This document shows, one piece after another, positions 8,031 to 18,803 of a stretch of DNA of 33,390 nt; the first letter of the stretch is position 1, and every line of letters begins with the position of its first letter. The notes beneath the pieces are model-generated. The model ran no database searches. It saw nothing but the letters and a program-made list of their open reading frames with translations, and was not told where the DNA came from. A program made the position numbers and the translations under genes. Location of the stretch: NCBI GenBank assembly GCA_005893225.1, contig VBOT01000106.1:1-33390 (forward strand), in the 5' to 3' direction. This stretch comes from Candidatus Eiseniibacteriota bacterium. GTDB lineage: Bacteria; Eisenbacteria; RBG-16-71-46.

Positions 8031-8047
8031 GCGGCCCGGAAGGCCGC
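8031..8047. terminator. GC hairpin after the 173-aa gene
   Basis: GCGGCC, a CGGAA loop and GGCCGC form a perfect 6-bp stem four bases after the stop codon. There is no T tract, so it may be only a pause or 3'-end stabiliser. A second palindrome, GGGCCGCGGCCC, lies about 30 bases further on. Confidence 0.35.
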
Positions 8048-8193
8048 TCGAAACGCCGACCCCGCAGCCCGGGGCCGCGGCCCGGGGGCCCCCTGTCTCA
8101 CCCGGGTTGCCGCCTGCCCTCCGTGCTCCTAGGATGCCGCGTGCACTGCGCCTCTCGGCATCCCACCGGATGGTGATGGAGGAGCACGGCGCG

Positions 8194-9000
8194 ATGGACC
8201 GCCTGGAACTCGCGAGTCACGAGCTTCTCGAGGCTGCCCCGTTTTCTTCCGGGGCGGCCCCGGCGGACCCGCGCCGGCTCGTCACGGGTTCCGCCGCCCG
8301 CGGCCTCTGCGTCCTCGCCACGGGCGTGGCCTTTCTCGCCTCGACGCCTCTCGCCCTCGGCGCGGCCCGCTCCACGGCCATTCGTCCGGCAGCCAAGGTT
8401 TCGTCCGCGCGCCCCCGCGACCCCACGCGCGACGCCCTCCCCCCACCGGGTCCACGCTTCAGACCGCCCGATCAGGGGGTGCTGTTCGCGGACGACTTCA
8501 GCCATGGGCTTCAAGCCTGGACTCCCGATCGCGACGGCGTGTGGTCGATCCGCGCCGGGATGCTTCGCGGCGACCTGCCCGACGTGCCCCAGCAGCGGGC
8601 CTTCGTCTACGCGGGGTCGCAACATTGGACCGACTACGCCGTAGACCTCGATGTCTGCGGGATTCGCGGGGTCGACAAGGGAATCGCCGTGCGGGTGCAA
8701 GGCGAGAGCGGCGTGGGCGTCGACCTGCGCGGGCCCGGCTACCACGACGTGCTTCTCTACCAGGGCAAGATCCCCCTCGGCCAGCATCGGATCGACAACG
8801 GGAACGGCATGTGGCACCACCTGCGCGTCGAGGCGCGCGGGCCGCGCTACCGGGTGTGGGTGAACGGCACCCTGGTCCTGGATCGCAAGGACCGGCGGAA
8901 CGCGCACCCCGAGGGGCGCATCGCGCTCGCCGCCTACACCGGGGGCGTGGGCCAGTGCACGCTCTACTTCGACAATGTGGTCGTCACGTCGCCGCGCTGA
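8194..9000 (+). CDS. Secreted concanavalin-like (LamG/DUF1080-type) protein
   Basis: Contains a C-terminal domain of about 180 residues with the pattern of laminin-G/3-keto-glycoside hydrolase-type beta-sandwiches: VLFADDFSHGLQAW, DGVWSIRAGMLRG, HWTDYAVDLDV, GIAVRVQ, GMWHHLRVEARG, YRVWVNGTLVLD and LYFDNVVVTSPR. These domains bind or act on carbohydrate; no catalytic residues are evident. Upstream is a hydrophobic stretch (CVLATGVAFLASTPLALGAA), a late signal peptide or anchor after about 35 polar residues, then a Pro/Arg-rich linker. The start is uncertain: ATG codons occur at 8134, 8170, 8176 and 8194, and GGAGG at 8178-8182 favours 8194. It precedes a bactofilin-like membrane protein, suggesting envelope association. 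Confidence 0.75.
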   Translation: MDRLELASHELLEAAPFSSGAAPADPRRLVTGSAARGLCVLATGVAFLASTPLALGAARSTAIRPAAKVSSARPRDPTRDALPPPGPRFRPPDQGVLFADDFSHGLQAWTPDRDGVWSIRAGMLRGDLPDVPQQRAFVYAGSQHWTDYAVDLDVCGIRGVDKGIAVRVQGESGVGVDLRGPGYHDVLLYQGKIPLGQHRIDNGNGMWHHLRVEARGPRYRVWVNGTLVLDRKDRRNAHPEGRIALAAYTGGVGQCTLYFDNVVVTSPR

Positions 9001-9093
9001 CGTGGTTCCGCGGCGGGGGCCTTCGCGGCCGCGTCCCGCGGCACGGCCATGCTGCGGCCCCGATCGAACTCGTTCCTTGAAGGAGGCCGAGCC

Positions 9094-10242
9094 ATGAAAT
9101 CCGGGAAGCGACCGGGCCTCGCCGCCGCGCTGGCGGCGATCGCGCTGGCGTGGTGGGCGGCGGTCGCCGCGGCGCAGCAGGCGCACATCAACCTGCGGGA
9201 CGACGTGTATGCCTGCGGCGGCGCCGTCGACCTCGGCGCCGACGTGCGCGGCGACCTGGTCGCGGCCGGCGGGAGGATCCACGTCGGCAACGTCCAGCAG
9301 GACGTCATCGTCGCCGGAGGCAAGGTCGAGATCGACGGGGACGTCGGCGACGACGTCCGCGTCGCCGGCGGCGAAGTCACGATCGCGCACCATGTCGGCG
9401 ACCACGTGGTGGCCGCCGGCGGGACCCTCCACTTCCTCCCCGGCAGCCATGTCGCCGGGGATATCATCGTGCGCGCCGGCAAGGTGATCCTGGACGGCGT
9501 CGTGGACGGTGCCGTGGACGCGGGGGGTGGCGACGTGACTCTCAACGGGACGGTCGGGGGCGGCGTGCGAGCGACCGCCAAGGAGCTCCACGTCGGCGAC
9601 CACGCGGTGATCGGAGGCAACCTCCAGTACGCGACCCGCGGAGAGCCCGACATCCGCGCCGGCGCCACCATCAAGGGTCTGAGGCGCCGCATCGCGGAAC
9701 CCGTCTCATGGAGGGCGCAGGAGCACTTCGGCAGGAGCTTCAGGCGGCTGTTGCGGATCTTCGCGATCCTGCGGGTCGTCGCGCTGGCCGTGGGGGCGCT
9801 GGTCGCCGCCTATGTCTTCCCGCGCTTCTCTCTCGCCGTTGCCGACCGCTCGATCGCCGGATTCGGCTGGAGCCTGCTCGCCGGCCTCGGTTTCCTGTGC
9901 ATCATGCCCGCTTTCGCCTTGGTCCTGGCGTTCACACTCGTTGGCTTCCCGCTCGCCCTGGTGATGGGCCTGACCTGGGCGGTGTTCCTGATCGGGGCGC
10001 GGATACTCTCCCTGGTGGTGCTCGGGACCGCCCTGTGGCGGGCGATGACCCGGAGCAAGGAGAACCGGGTGACCTGGCAGGGGATCGCGATCGGCGCGAC
10101 GGCGCTCGTGCTGCTCGGGTTCGTGCCGTTTCTCGGCACGCTCGCCTCATTGGTGCTGCTGCTGGTCGCGCTGGGCGCCATCTCCCGCGTCGCCTACGGC
10201 GCGTTGTGGGTGACGCGGCGAGGACCGGCGGCGGCGGCGTAG
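9094..10242 (+). CDS. Bactofilin-like beta-helix membrane protein
   Basis: A 382-residue protein with a signal peptide (about 1-26, ending AAAQQA), then roughly 150 residues of short repeats of the type GDLVAAGGRIHVG, QDVIVAGGKVEIDG and DDVRVAGGEVTI, the regular beta-helix pattern of bactofilin-like polymer-forming domains. The C-terminal half has about four membrane segments from RLLRIFAILRVVALAVGALVAAYVF to LLVALGAISRVAYGAL. In the exported form the helix would face the periplasm. The ATG at 9094 follows AAGGAGG by eight bases; an upstream ATG at 9049 lacks both SD and signal-like sequence. The AI-2E-family transporter gene begins eight bases after its stop, so the two are probably co-expressed. 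A structural or envelope-stress role is inference. Confidence 0.85.
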   Translation: MKSGKRPGLAAALAAIALAWWAAVAAAQQAHINLRDDVYACGGAVDLGADVRGDLVAAGGRIHVGNVQQDVIVAGGKVEIDGDVGDDVRVAGGEVTIAHHVGDHVVAAGGTLHFLPGSHVAGDIIVRAGKVILDGVVDGAVDAGGGDVTLNGTVGGGVRATAKELHVGDHAVIGGNLQYATRGEPDIRAGATIKGLRRRIAEPVSWRAQEHFGRSFRRLLRIFAILRVVALAVGALVAAYVFPRFSLAVADRSIAGFGWSLLAGLGFLCIMPAFALVLAFTLVGFPLALVMGLTWAVFLIGARILSLVVLGTALWRAMTRSKENRVTWQGIAIGATALVLLGFVPFLGTLASLVLLLVALGAISRVAYGALWVTRRGPAAAA

Positions 10243-10249
10243 CCCGACG

Positions 10250-11359
10250 GTGACGACCGGACGTCGCGAAGGCGAGGAGGCCACGGCATCGCGCGAATGG
10301 GTCGCGCGCGCCGCGCTCGTGGCGGTGGCGGCGCTCTCCATCGCGCTGATCGCCCTGCTGGCCCGCCCTTTCGCGGGGGCGCTGTTCCTGGCCGGCGTCC
10401 TCGCCGGCGTGCTCTACCCCTGGTCCGAGCGGCTCTCGCGACGCCTGGGTGGACGGCGCGCGCTGGCGGCCGGAATCGTGACGCTCGGGGTGCTCCTCAC
10501 CGTGGTGATCCCGGTCGCGTTGCTCGCCGGCGTGATGGTGCGCGAGGCGGTCCACGCGGCCGATCTCGTGCGCCAGACGCTCCAGAGCGGCGGCGTGGCG
10601 GAGCTGCGCCTGCGACTGCCCGCCCCGCTCCAGGCGGCGTTCGGCTGGATCGAGGTCCGGCTCCCCCTCGTCGGCCCGCAGCTCCAGTCGCTACTCACGG
10701 CCCAGGGACCGCGGGCCGCCGCCGCCGTGACGGGGGCCCTCGCCGCCACCACGAACGCGTTCGTCCAGGTGGTGATGATGCTGGTCGCCCTGCTCTTCCT
10801 GCTCCAGGACGGGCCCCTGCTCGTCGCCTGGGCGATCTCGCTCTCGCCGCTCCGGCCCGGCCAGCTCGAGTCGCTGCTCGAGGAGTTCCGCCGGGTCTCG
10901 ATCGCGGTCGGCGTCTCGTCGGTCGCGACCGCCGGGGCCCAGGGCCTGGCGGCGCTCATCGGCTACCTGATCGCCCGCGCGCCGGAGCCGCTGTTCTTCG
11001 CCGTCCTCACCTTCGTCGTCGGGCTGATCCCGTTCCTGAGCCCCACGATCGTCTCGCTCGGGGTCACGCTGCTCCTGCTGATGAACGGACACACCTTCCC
11101 GGCCCTGTTCCTGCTGGTGTGGAGCCTTGGCGCCGTCGGGCTGGTCGACAACTTCATCCGCCCGCTGGTGCTGAGGACCGGGACCCGGATCCACGGCGCG
11201 GTGCTGCTGTTCGCGCTCCTCGGAGGGCTCGCCGTCTTCGGCCCGCTCGGGATCGTCGCGGGGCCCATCATCGTGACGTTCTTCCTGGCCATGATGCGGA
11301 TCTGCCGGCGCGAGTTCGGTGGAGATGAAGGGGCCGGGGTCGGGGAGCCCGGAGGCTAG
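10250..11359 (+). CDS. AI-2E family transporter (UPF0118/PerM)
   Basis: A 369-residue polytopic membrane protein with about eight hydrophobic segments. It has the family layout: two or three segments at the N-terminus (ALVAVAALSIALIALLARPF, AGALFLAGVLAGVLYPW), a soluble stretch with PLVGPQLQSLL, then PLFFAVLTFVVGLIPFLSPTIV and LVDNFIRPLVL, near-signature motifs of the family, and FGPLGIVAGPIIVTFFLAMM at the end. Members export autoinducer-2, ions or other small solutes; the substrate here is unknown. The GTG start follows the previous stop by seven bases and has only a weak SD, suggesting translational coupling. The convergent acetyltransferase gene ends 22 bases beyond its stop. Confidence 0.93.
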   Translation: MTTGRREGEEATASREWVARAALVAVAALSIALIALLARPFAGALFLAGVLAGVLYPWSERLSRRLGGRRALAAGIVTLGVLLTVVIPVALLAGVMVREAVHAADLVRQTLQSGGVAELRLRLPAPLQAAFGWIEVRLPLVGPQLQSLLTAQGPRAAAAVTGALAATTNAFVQVVMMLVALLFLLQDGPLLVAWAISLSPLRPGQLESLLEEFRRVSIAVGVSSVATAGAQGLAALIGYLIARAPEPLFFAVLTFVVGLIPFLSPTIVSLGVTLLLLMNGHTFPALFLLVWSLGAVGLVDNFIRPLVLRTGTRIHGAVLLFALLGGLAVFGPLGIVAGPIIVTFFLAMMRICRREFGGDEGAGVGEPGG

Positions 11360-11381
11360 CCCGTGCCTCGGCGAGGGTCGC

Positions 11382-11975
11382 TCAGGCGAAGGCGCGGGCC
11401 AGCATCTCCTCGAGCCGCGCCTTCACCTGGGGCCATTCGTCGTCGAGGATGCTGTAGCACACCGTGTCCCGCAGGGCGCCGCGCTCGCTGATCATGTGCT
11501 TGCGGAGCGTGCCCTCCTCCTTCGCTCCGAGGCGCAGGATCGCGGCTCGCGAACGCTGGTTGAGCGCGTTGGTCTTGAGCTCGACCCGGATGCACTCCAG
11601 CTTCTCGAAGGCGTGGCGCAGCATGAGGTACTTGGCCTCGGTGTTGATCGCCGTCCGCTGCCAGGGCCGGCCGATCCAGGTCCACCCGATCTCGACCCGG
11701 CGGTGGACGGGATCCGCGTTCCCGAACCGGGTGCTCCCCACCGCGCGCCCGCTCGTCCGCTCGATGGTGGCGAAGGGAAGCGCGCCCCCCTCGTCCTGCT
11801 CCCGCAGCGCCGCCTCCATGTAGCGCCGCAGGTCGTCCGGCGTACCCATGTCGGTCACGGACCAGCGCCAGAGCTCGGGGTCGAGAGCCACTTCGCACAG
11901 CGCGGCATGGTGGTCGAGCGTGAGCGGCTCGAGCCGGACGTGCTGGCCTTCGAGGACGATCGGATGGAGCTTCAT
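11382..11975 (-). CDS. GNAT family N-acetyltransferase (RimJ/RimL-like)
   Basis: A 197-residue acetyl-CoA-dependent transferase of the RimJ/RimL type. It starts with the usual VLEGQHVRLEPLTLDHHAAL, followed by FATIERTSGRAVGSTRF, VEIGWTWIGRPWQRT and INTEAKYLMLRHAFEKL. Then comes CIRVELKTNALNQRSRAAILRLG, the acetyl-CoA-binding region, and GALRDTVCYSIL near the end. Related enzymes modify protein N-termini or small amines; the substrate is not predictable. The frame is open to 12119, but homology begins at the ATG at 11975, with AAGGAG 12 bases upstream, slightly long. It is divergent from the FAD oxidoreductase, with 146 bases between starts. Confidence 0.92.
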   Translation of the reverse strand: MKLHPIVLEGQHVRLEPLTLDHHAALCEVALDPELWRWSVTDMGTPDDLRRYMEAALREQDEGGALPFATIERTSGRAVGSTRFGNADPVHRRVEIGWTWIGRPWQRTAINTEAKYLMLRHAFEKLECIRVELKTNALNQRSRAAILRLGAKEEGTLRKHMISERGALRDTVCYSILDDEWPQVKARLEEMLARAFA

Positions 11976-12121
11976 GGGCTCGCGAGGCTCCTTTCTACAG
12001 GGTGGGAGACCGGCTCGGCATGCGAGGCACGAGCACAGCCTACCGCAGAGAGCCCTCTCCGCGGCCGATAACCCAAAGTGGCTCGCACTACCCGCGGAAA
12101 GCCGACCTGCGAGGCGCAAAC

Positions 12122-13501
12122 GTGAAGCAGCGCGACTACGACGTGGTGATCGCCGGTGCCCGGTGCGCGGGCGCCACGCTGGCCTGCTTCCTCGCGCGCG
12201 AGGGGGCCAGAGTTCTCCTGCTCGACAAGGACGCGATGCCCAGCGAGCACGTCCTCTCCACGCACTGGATCGCCCCCCGTGGCATGGACGTGCTGGACGA
12301 AGTCGGCGTCGGGGAGGCGGTGCGCTCGGTGACGCCCGCCACGCGCATCATCCGGGGCAACATGGAAGGGAAGCTCATCGACCTCGAGTTTGCCGACGAC
12401 CTTTCCATGTACTGCCCTCGCCGGAAGCGGCTCGACGACTTGCTCCAGAACGCCGCGGTTGCGGCAGGGGCCCGCTTGCGGGATCGAACCCGCGTCACTT
12501 CTCTGGTCCGAGAGAATGGCCGGGTCTGCGGCTTGCGTGCGTTCCGCGGCGACCGCGAACAGACCTTCACGGCCGGCCTCGTCATCGGAGCCGACGGCCG
12601 TCATTCCACCGTGGCCAGGCTGGTAGAGGCCGAGGAGTACCTCGGCTACGACGCGCCGCGCGCCAGCTACTGGGCCTACTGGGATTCACCGGGTTGCTGG
12701 AAGAGCGACCCCGCGTACCGGTTCGATGCCTACTTCGGATTCGTCGCCGACGACATGCGGATCGTCTTCCAGACCGACCACGATCAATTGCTGATCGGCT
12801 GCTCTCCTCCGATCGAGAGAGCCGAGAGCTGGCGAGCCGACCCGCGGGGAGCGCTCCGGGCAGCGATGGCATCGGACCCGCTGATCGCCGGGCTGATACG
12901 CGGTGCCGAGCCGGTCGGCAAGGTCCGGGGCACCGTGAAAGAGCGCTACTTCTTCCGGAGGGCCGCGGGCAGCGGGTGGGCGCTCGTCGGCGACGCGGGC
13001 CACCACAAGGAGGTGGCGCTCGGAGACGGGATGACGGAGGCCCTGCTCCAGGCTCGGAGCCTGGCTGGGGCGATTGGCGAGGGAAACGACCAGGCGCTCG
13101 CGCGCTGGTGGCGCGCCCGGGACGTGGCGGCGGTGCCGCTGCACTTTCTCGGGCGGATGGCAGGCGGTCGCGATGGCCCCACCGAGCTCATGAGCGTCGT
13201 GTTCTCGCGGATGTCCAGGCGGCCCGACCTCATGGAGCGCATGGTGGCCGTGATGGAGCGGCGGCTCTCGCCTTTCGAGCTCCTGCCGCTCTCCAGCGTT
13301 CTCGGCTGGACCGTGGCGGCAGGGCTTCGGGGTCGATGGGCGGTGTTCAAGGAGATCATCGAGGCCGGGCGACAGGGGCTGGCGCTGAGCCGTGAGATGC
13401 GCGCCAGGACCAGGCTTCTTTGCGAGTCGGGAACCGCGTGGGAAGTCCGGCAGGACCACCGGGCTGGGTGGCGATCACGATCGTGGAAGAGCGCCGCGTG
13501 A
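12122..13501 (+). CDS. FAD-dependent oxidoreductase (PHBH/geranylgeranyl-reductase-like)
   Basis: A 459-residue flavoprotein. The N-terminal Rossmann dinucleotide site is YDVVIAGARCAGATLACFLA followed by an acidic strand end (VLLLDKDAMP). A second FAD motif is LVIGADGRHSTVARL, and the third, ALVGDAGHHKEVALGDGMTEAL, corresponds to the GD motif of the p-hydroxybenzoate hydroxylase fold. Enzymes of this shape hydroxylate or reduce lipophilic substrates (geranylgeranyl reductases, monooxygenases) or halogenate; the halogenase WxWxIP motif is absent. The GTG start at 12122 follows GAGG by eight bases, and FAD-binding sequence begins seven residues later; the frame extends upstream without family sequence. 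The last 25 residues are Arg/Trp-rich and look unconserved. No pathway partner is adjacent. Confidence 0.88.
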   Translation: MKQRDYDVVIAGARCAGATLACFLAREGARVLLLDKDAMPSEHVLSTHWIAPRGMDVLDEVGVGEAVRSVTPATRIIRGNMEGKLIDLEFADDLSMYCPRRKRLDDLLQNAAVAAGARLRDRTRVTSLVRENGRVCGLRAFRGDREQTFTAGLVIGADGRHSTVARLVEAEEYLGYDAPRASYWAYWDSPGCWKSDPAYRFDAYFGFVADDMRIVFQTDHDQLLIGCSPPIERAESWRADPRGALRAAMASDPLIAGLIRGAEPVGKVRGTVKERYFFRRAAGSGWALVGDAGHHKEVALGDGMTEALLQARSLAGAIGEGNDQALARWWRARDVAAVPLHFLGRMAGGRDGPTELMSVVFSRMSRRPDLMERMVAVMERRLSPFELLPLSSVLGWTVAAGLRGRWAVFKEIIEAGRQGLALSREMRARTRLLCESGTAWEVRQDHRAGWRSRSWKSAA

Positions 13502-13519
13502 GTCGTGGCCCCAGGGGCG

Positions 13520-13720
13520 TCAGCGCTTCCCGCGCCTCTCCTCCGCTTCGCGAAGGCTCGTCCACGCCGGCGGATCACTGGCGGGGAACGTCCCCTCCAG
13601 CATGAAGTCGATCGACGCCTCGCGATCCTCCACCCACGTCGCCGGCGGCTCGGGCGGTGGGACGGGCCGCGCCTCCTCGAGCCTCAGGACTTCTTCGGTA
13701 GGTGCACCTGTTCTAGCCAT
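13520..13720 (-). CDS. Small conserved protein with FPASDPP motif
   Basis: A 66-residue acidic protein whose core, IDFMLEGTFPASDPPAWT, matches a short motif widespread in small uncharacterised proteobacterial and related proteins. The rest is Pro/Glu-rich and low in order-promoting residues. It begins 11 bases after metH ends, on the same strand, and is probably translated from the metH transcript, although the SD is weak. No function is known to me. Confidence 0.7.
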   Translation of the reverse strand: MARTGAPTEEVLRLEEARPVPPPEPPATWVEDREASIDFMLEGTFPASDPPAWTSLREAEERRGKR

Positions 13721-13731
13721 CGCCGCTTATT

Positions 13732-17220
<3,489 letters not shown>

Positions 17221-17515
17221 GGCAGGAAGGTCGAAAACTCCGGGGTCGGGGGAGGCCGCGCCTTCGCCCCGCAGGCAGGAGGTTCACGGGCCAGCGTATC
17301 GGACGGGCCGCAGAGCCGCAAACCGGGCCCCCGCGCTGCAGTTTGCAACTCGGACGCGAAGTCGCTCGTCGCCACTTAGTCTTTTCGAGGCCTCCGTCAC
17401 CTTCTCACGTGCGCCAAGCGGGCAAAGGTGATAAGAACGTCGGCCGGTCGCATCGGTCCGCAAGACGCCGGCGACCTTTGCTGGAACGCGGGACTTCAAC
17501 CCAAGAGGAGGAACC
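17221..17515. other. Divergent intergenic region, metH / DUF1326
   Basis: This gap contains the upstream regions of both metH (leftwards) and the DUF1326 gene (rightwards). A locally AT-richer part with GGTGATAAGAACG (around 17426-17438) could hold a promoter. I could not fit a SAM, SAH or cobalamin riboswitch to the metH leader. An AAGAGGAGG ribosome binding site precedes the rightward gene. Confidence 0.5.
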
Positions 17516-18253
17516 ATGAGGGGTCTGATCTTCCTGAGCGCCGCCATGGTCATCGCGGCCTCGCCGGCGCTGGCGGCCGAGATGAAGGGCGACAAGAGCA
17601 TGGCCAAGGGACCGAGCTGGAGCATGAACGCCACCACGATCGAAGCATGCTCCTGCCCCATGTTCTGCCAGTGCTACTTCAACGCCGAGCCGGCCGGCCA
17701 CGGCGGTCACGAGGGCCACGAAGCCGAGCACTTTTGCCGGTTCAACAACGCCTACAAGATCAACAAGGGGAGCTATGGAACCACCAAGCTCGACGGCGCC
17801 AAGTTCTGGATCTACGGCGACCTCGGCGGCGATTTCTCGAAGGGCCAGCTGGACTGGGCCGTGGTGACCTTCGACAAGGCGACCACCAAGGAGCAGCGCG
17901 ATGCGATCGCCGAGATCTGCGGGCACCTCTTCCCCGTCAAGTGGAACTCGCTGACCACTGCCGAGGGCGAGATCGAGTGGGTGCCAGGCAAGGAGGAGGC
18001 TTACGCGCTCCTCGACGGCGGCAAGACCGCCGAGCTCAGGATCAAGAAGTTCCAGGGCATGACCAACGAACCGGTGGTGATCAAGAACCTCAAGTACTGG
18101 GGGGCGCCGCGGAACGACGGCTTCATCATGATGCCCAACAGCATCGAGGCCGTCCGCGCCGGCGACAAGCCGTTCGAGTTCAAGGGCACGAACGGCTTCA
18201 TGATCACGATCGACATCGATTCGAAGACCGCGCCGCCCGCGGCAGGCGGCTAG
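17516..18253 (+). CDS. DUF1326 domain secreted protein
   Basis: A 245-residue protein with a clear signal peptide (about 1-21, ending ALAAEM) and a DUF1326 domain. The family hallmark EACSCPMFCQCYF is at about 43-55, followed by a His-rich insert (AGHGGHEGHEAEH) and Cys74. The remainder (FWIYGDLGGDFS, WAVVTFDKATTKEQRDAI, GFMITIDIDSK) follows the family beta-rich pattern. The four-cysteine cluster and histidines suggest a soft-metal or redox site, but the function is unknown. Many DUF1326 proteins are cytoplasmic; the signal peptide here is notable. A strong SD (AAGAGGAGG) precedes the ATG. An 18-base palindrome follows its stop. Confidence 0.9.
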   Translation: MRGLIFLSAAMVIAASPALAAEMKGDKSMAKGPSWSMNATTIEACSCPMFCQCYFNAEPAGHGGHEGHEAEHFCRFNNAYKINKGSYGTTKLDGAKFWIYGDLGGDFSKGQLDWAVVTFDKATTKEQRDAIAEICGHLFPVKWNSLTTAEGEIEWVPGKEEAYALLDGGKTAELRIKKFQGMTNEPVVIKNLKYWGAPRNDGFIMMPNSIEAVRAGDKPFEFKGTNGFMITIDIDSKTAPPAAGG

Positions 18254-18259
18254 CCGACA

Positions 18260-18277
18260 GCAGTCCGCGCGGACTGC
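18260..18277. promoter_or_regulatory. 18-bp perfect palindrome after DUF1326 gene
   Basis: GCAGTCCGCGCGGACTGC is exactly self-complementary and lies six bases after the stop. It could be a terminator stem (no T tract follows, only CTTG) or a dimeric regulator site upstream of sixA. Confidence 0.5.
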
Positions 18278-18286
18278 CTTGACACC

Positions 18287-18323
18287 GAGCGGCATGGGCC
18301 ACAAGTCTTCGCCCATGCCGCTC
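18287..18323 (+). promoter_or_regulatory. 13-bp hairpin over sixA start codon
   Basis: GAGCGGCATGGGC at 18287-18299 pairs perfectly with GCCCATGCCGCTC at 18311-18323 around an 11-base loop. The preferred sixA start (18315) lies inside the 3' arm, and the alternative ATG at 18294 inside the 5' arm, so in mRNA the stem would hide the initiation region. It could reduce or regulate translation. Confidence 0.55.
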
Positions 18324-18803
18324 GTGCTTGATCTCCTGCGCCACGGCGAGGCCGAGCCCACCCACCCCTCCGGCGACGACGAGCGGCCCCTGACGCCTCG
18401 TGGCGAGCAGTACATCCGCAGCCTCGGGACCCGACTCGGCCGCGAGCGCTGGCGTCCCTCCCGCGTCTTCTCGAGCCCGCTCAAGCGCGCGCGCGACTCG
18501 GCGCTGATCGCCACCCGTGAGGCCGGGCTCGCGACGGCTGTAGAGACTCTCGAGGACCTCGGGGCCAATCAAGACCCGGGAGACGTGATGCGGGGCCTCC
18601 AGGAGCTTGGCATCGTCTCCGGGCACGTGCTCCTCGTGGGGCATCAACCCTTGATGGGACGCCTCTGCCAGTGGCTGACGGGAGAGGAACGGAAGGTGAC
18701 CCCGGGGTCATTGGTCCGGATCGAGCTTCAGGACCGGTCCGGGCCGGGGAGCGGGCGGGTCGTCATGGCCCTCGACCCGCCGGACTACCTGGGGGCGGCG
18801 TAG
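18315..18803 (+). CDS. sixA: Phosphohistidine phosphatase SixA-like
   Basis: A 162-residue histidine-phosphatase-superfamily protein of SixA size. The catalytic RHG motif is LLRHGEA (Arg9, His10), the second arginine region is FSSPLKRARDSA, and the second catalytic histidine is in LLVGHQP (His110). SixA enzymes remove phosphate from histidine in phosphorelay or PTS proteins; the target here is unknown. The ATG at 18315 starts directly at the family sequence; an ATG at 18294 would add seven residues. No SD is clear and both starts lie in a strong inverted repeat. The 3' end overlaps the convergent membrane-protein gene by 41 bases. Confidence 0.9.
   Translation: MPLVLDLLRHGEAEPTHPSGDDERPLTPRGEQYIRSLGTRLGRERWRPSRVFSSPLKRARDSALIATREAGLATAVETLEDLGANQDPGDVMRGLQELGIVSGHVLLVGHQPLMGRLCQWLTGEERKVTPGSLVRIELQDRSGPGSGRVVMALDPPDYLGAA

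Noticed and set aside
9210-9660. DNA tandem repeat in the bactofilin-like gene
   Set aside because: Repetition is at protein level (short V-A-G-G strands of a beta-helix); the bases are not regularly repeated.
17221-17515. Possible riboswitch (SAM, SAH, cobalamin, or c-di-GMP GEMM-like) between metH and the DUF1326 gene
   Set aside because: Isolated words such as CTTATCA on the metH strand or GGGCAAA and CCGCAAGACGCC on the other recall riboswitch cores, but I could not assemble the required stems in order.
17405-18568. 387-codon minus-strand open frame across DUF1326 and sixA
   Set aside because: It covers two recognisable rightward genes and has no family sequence of its own.
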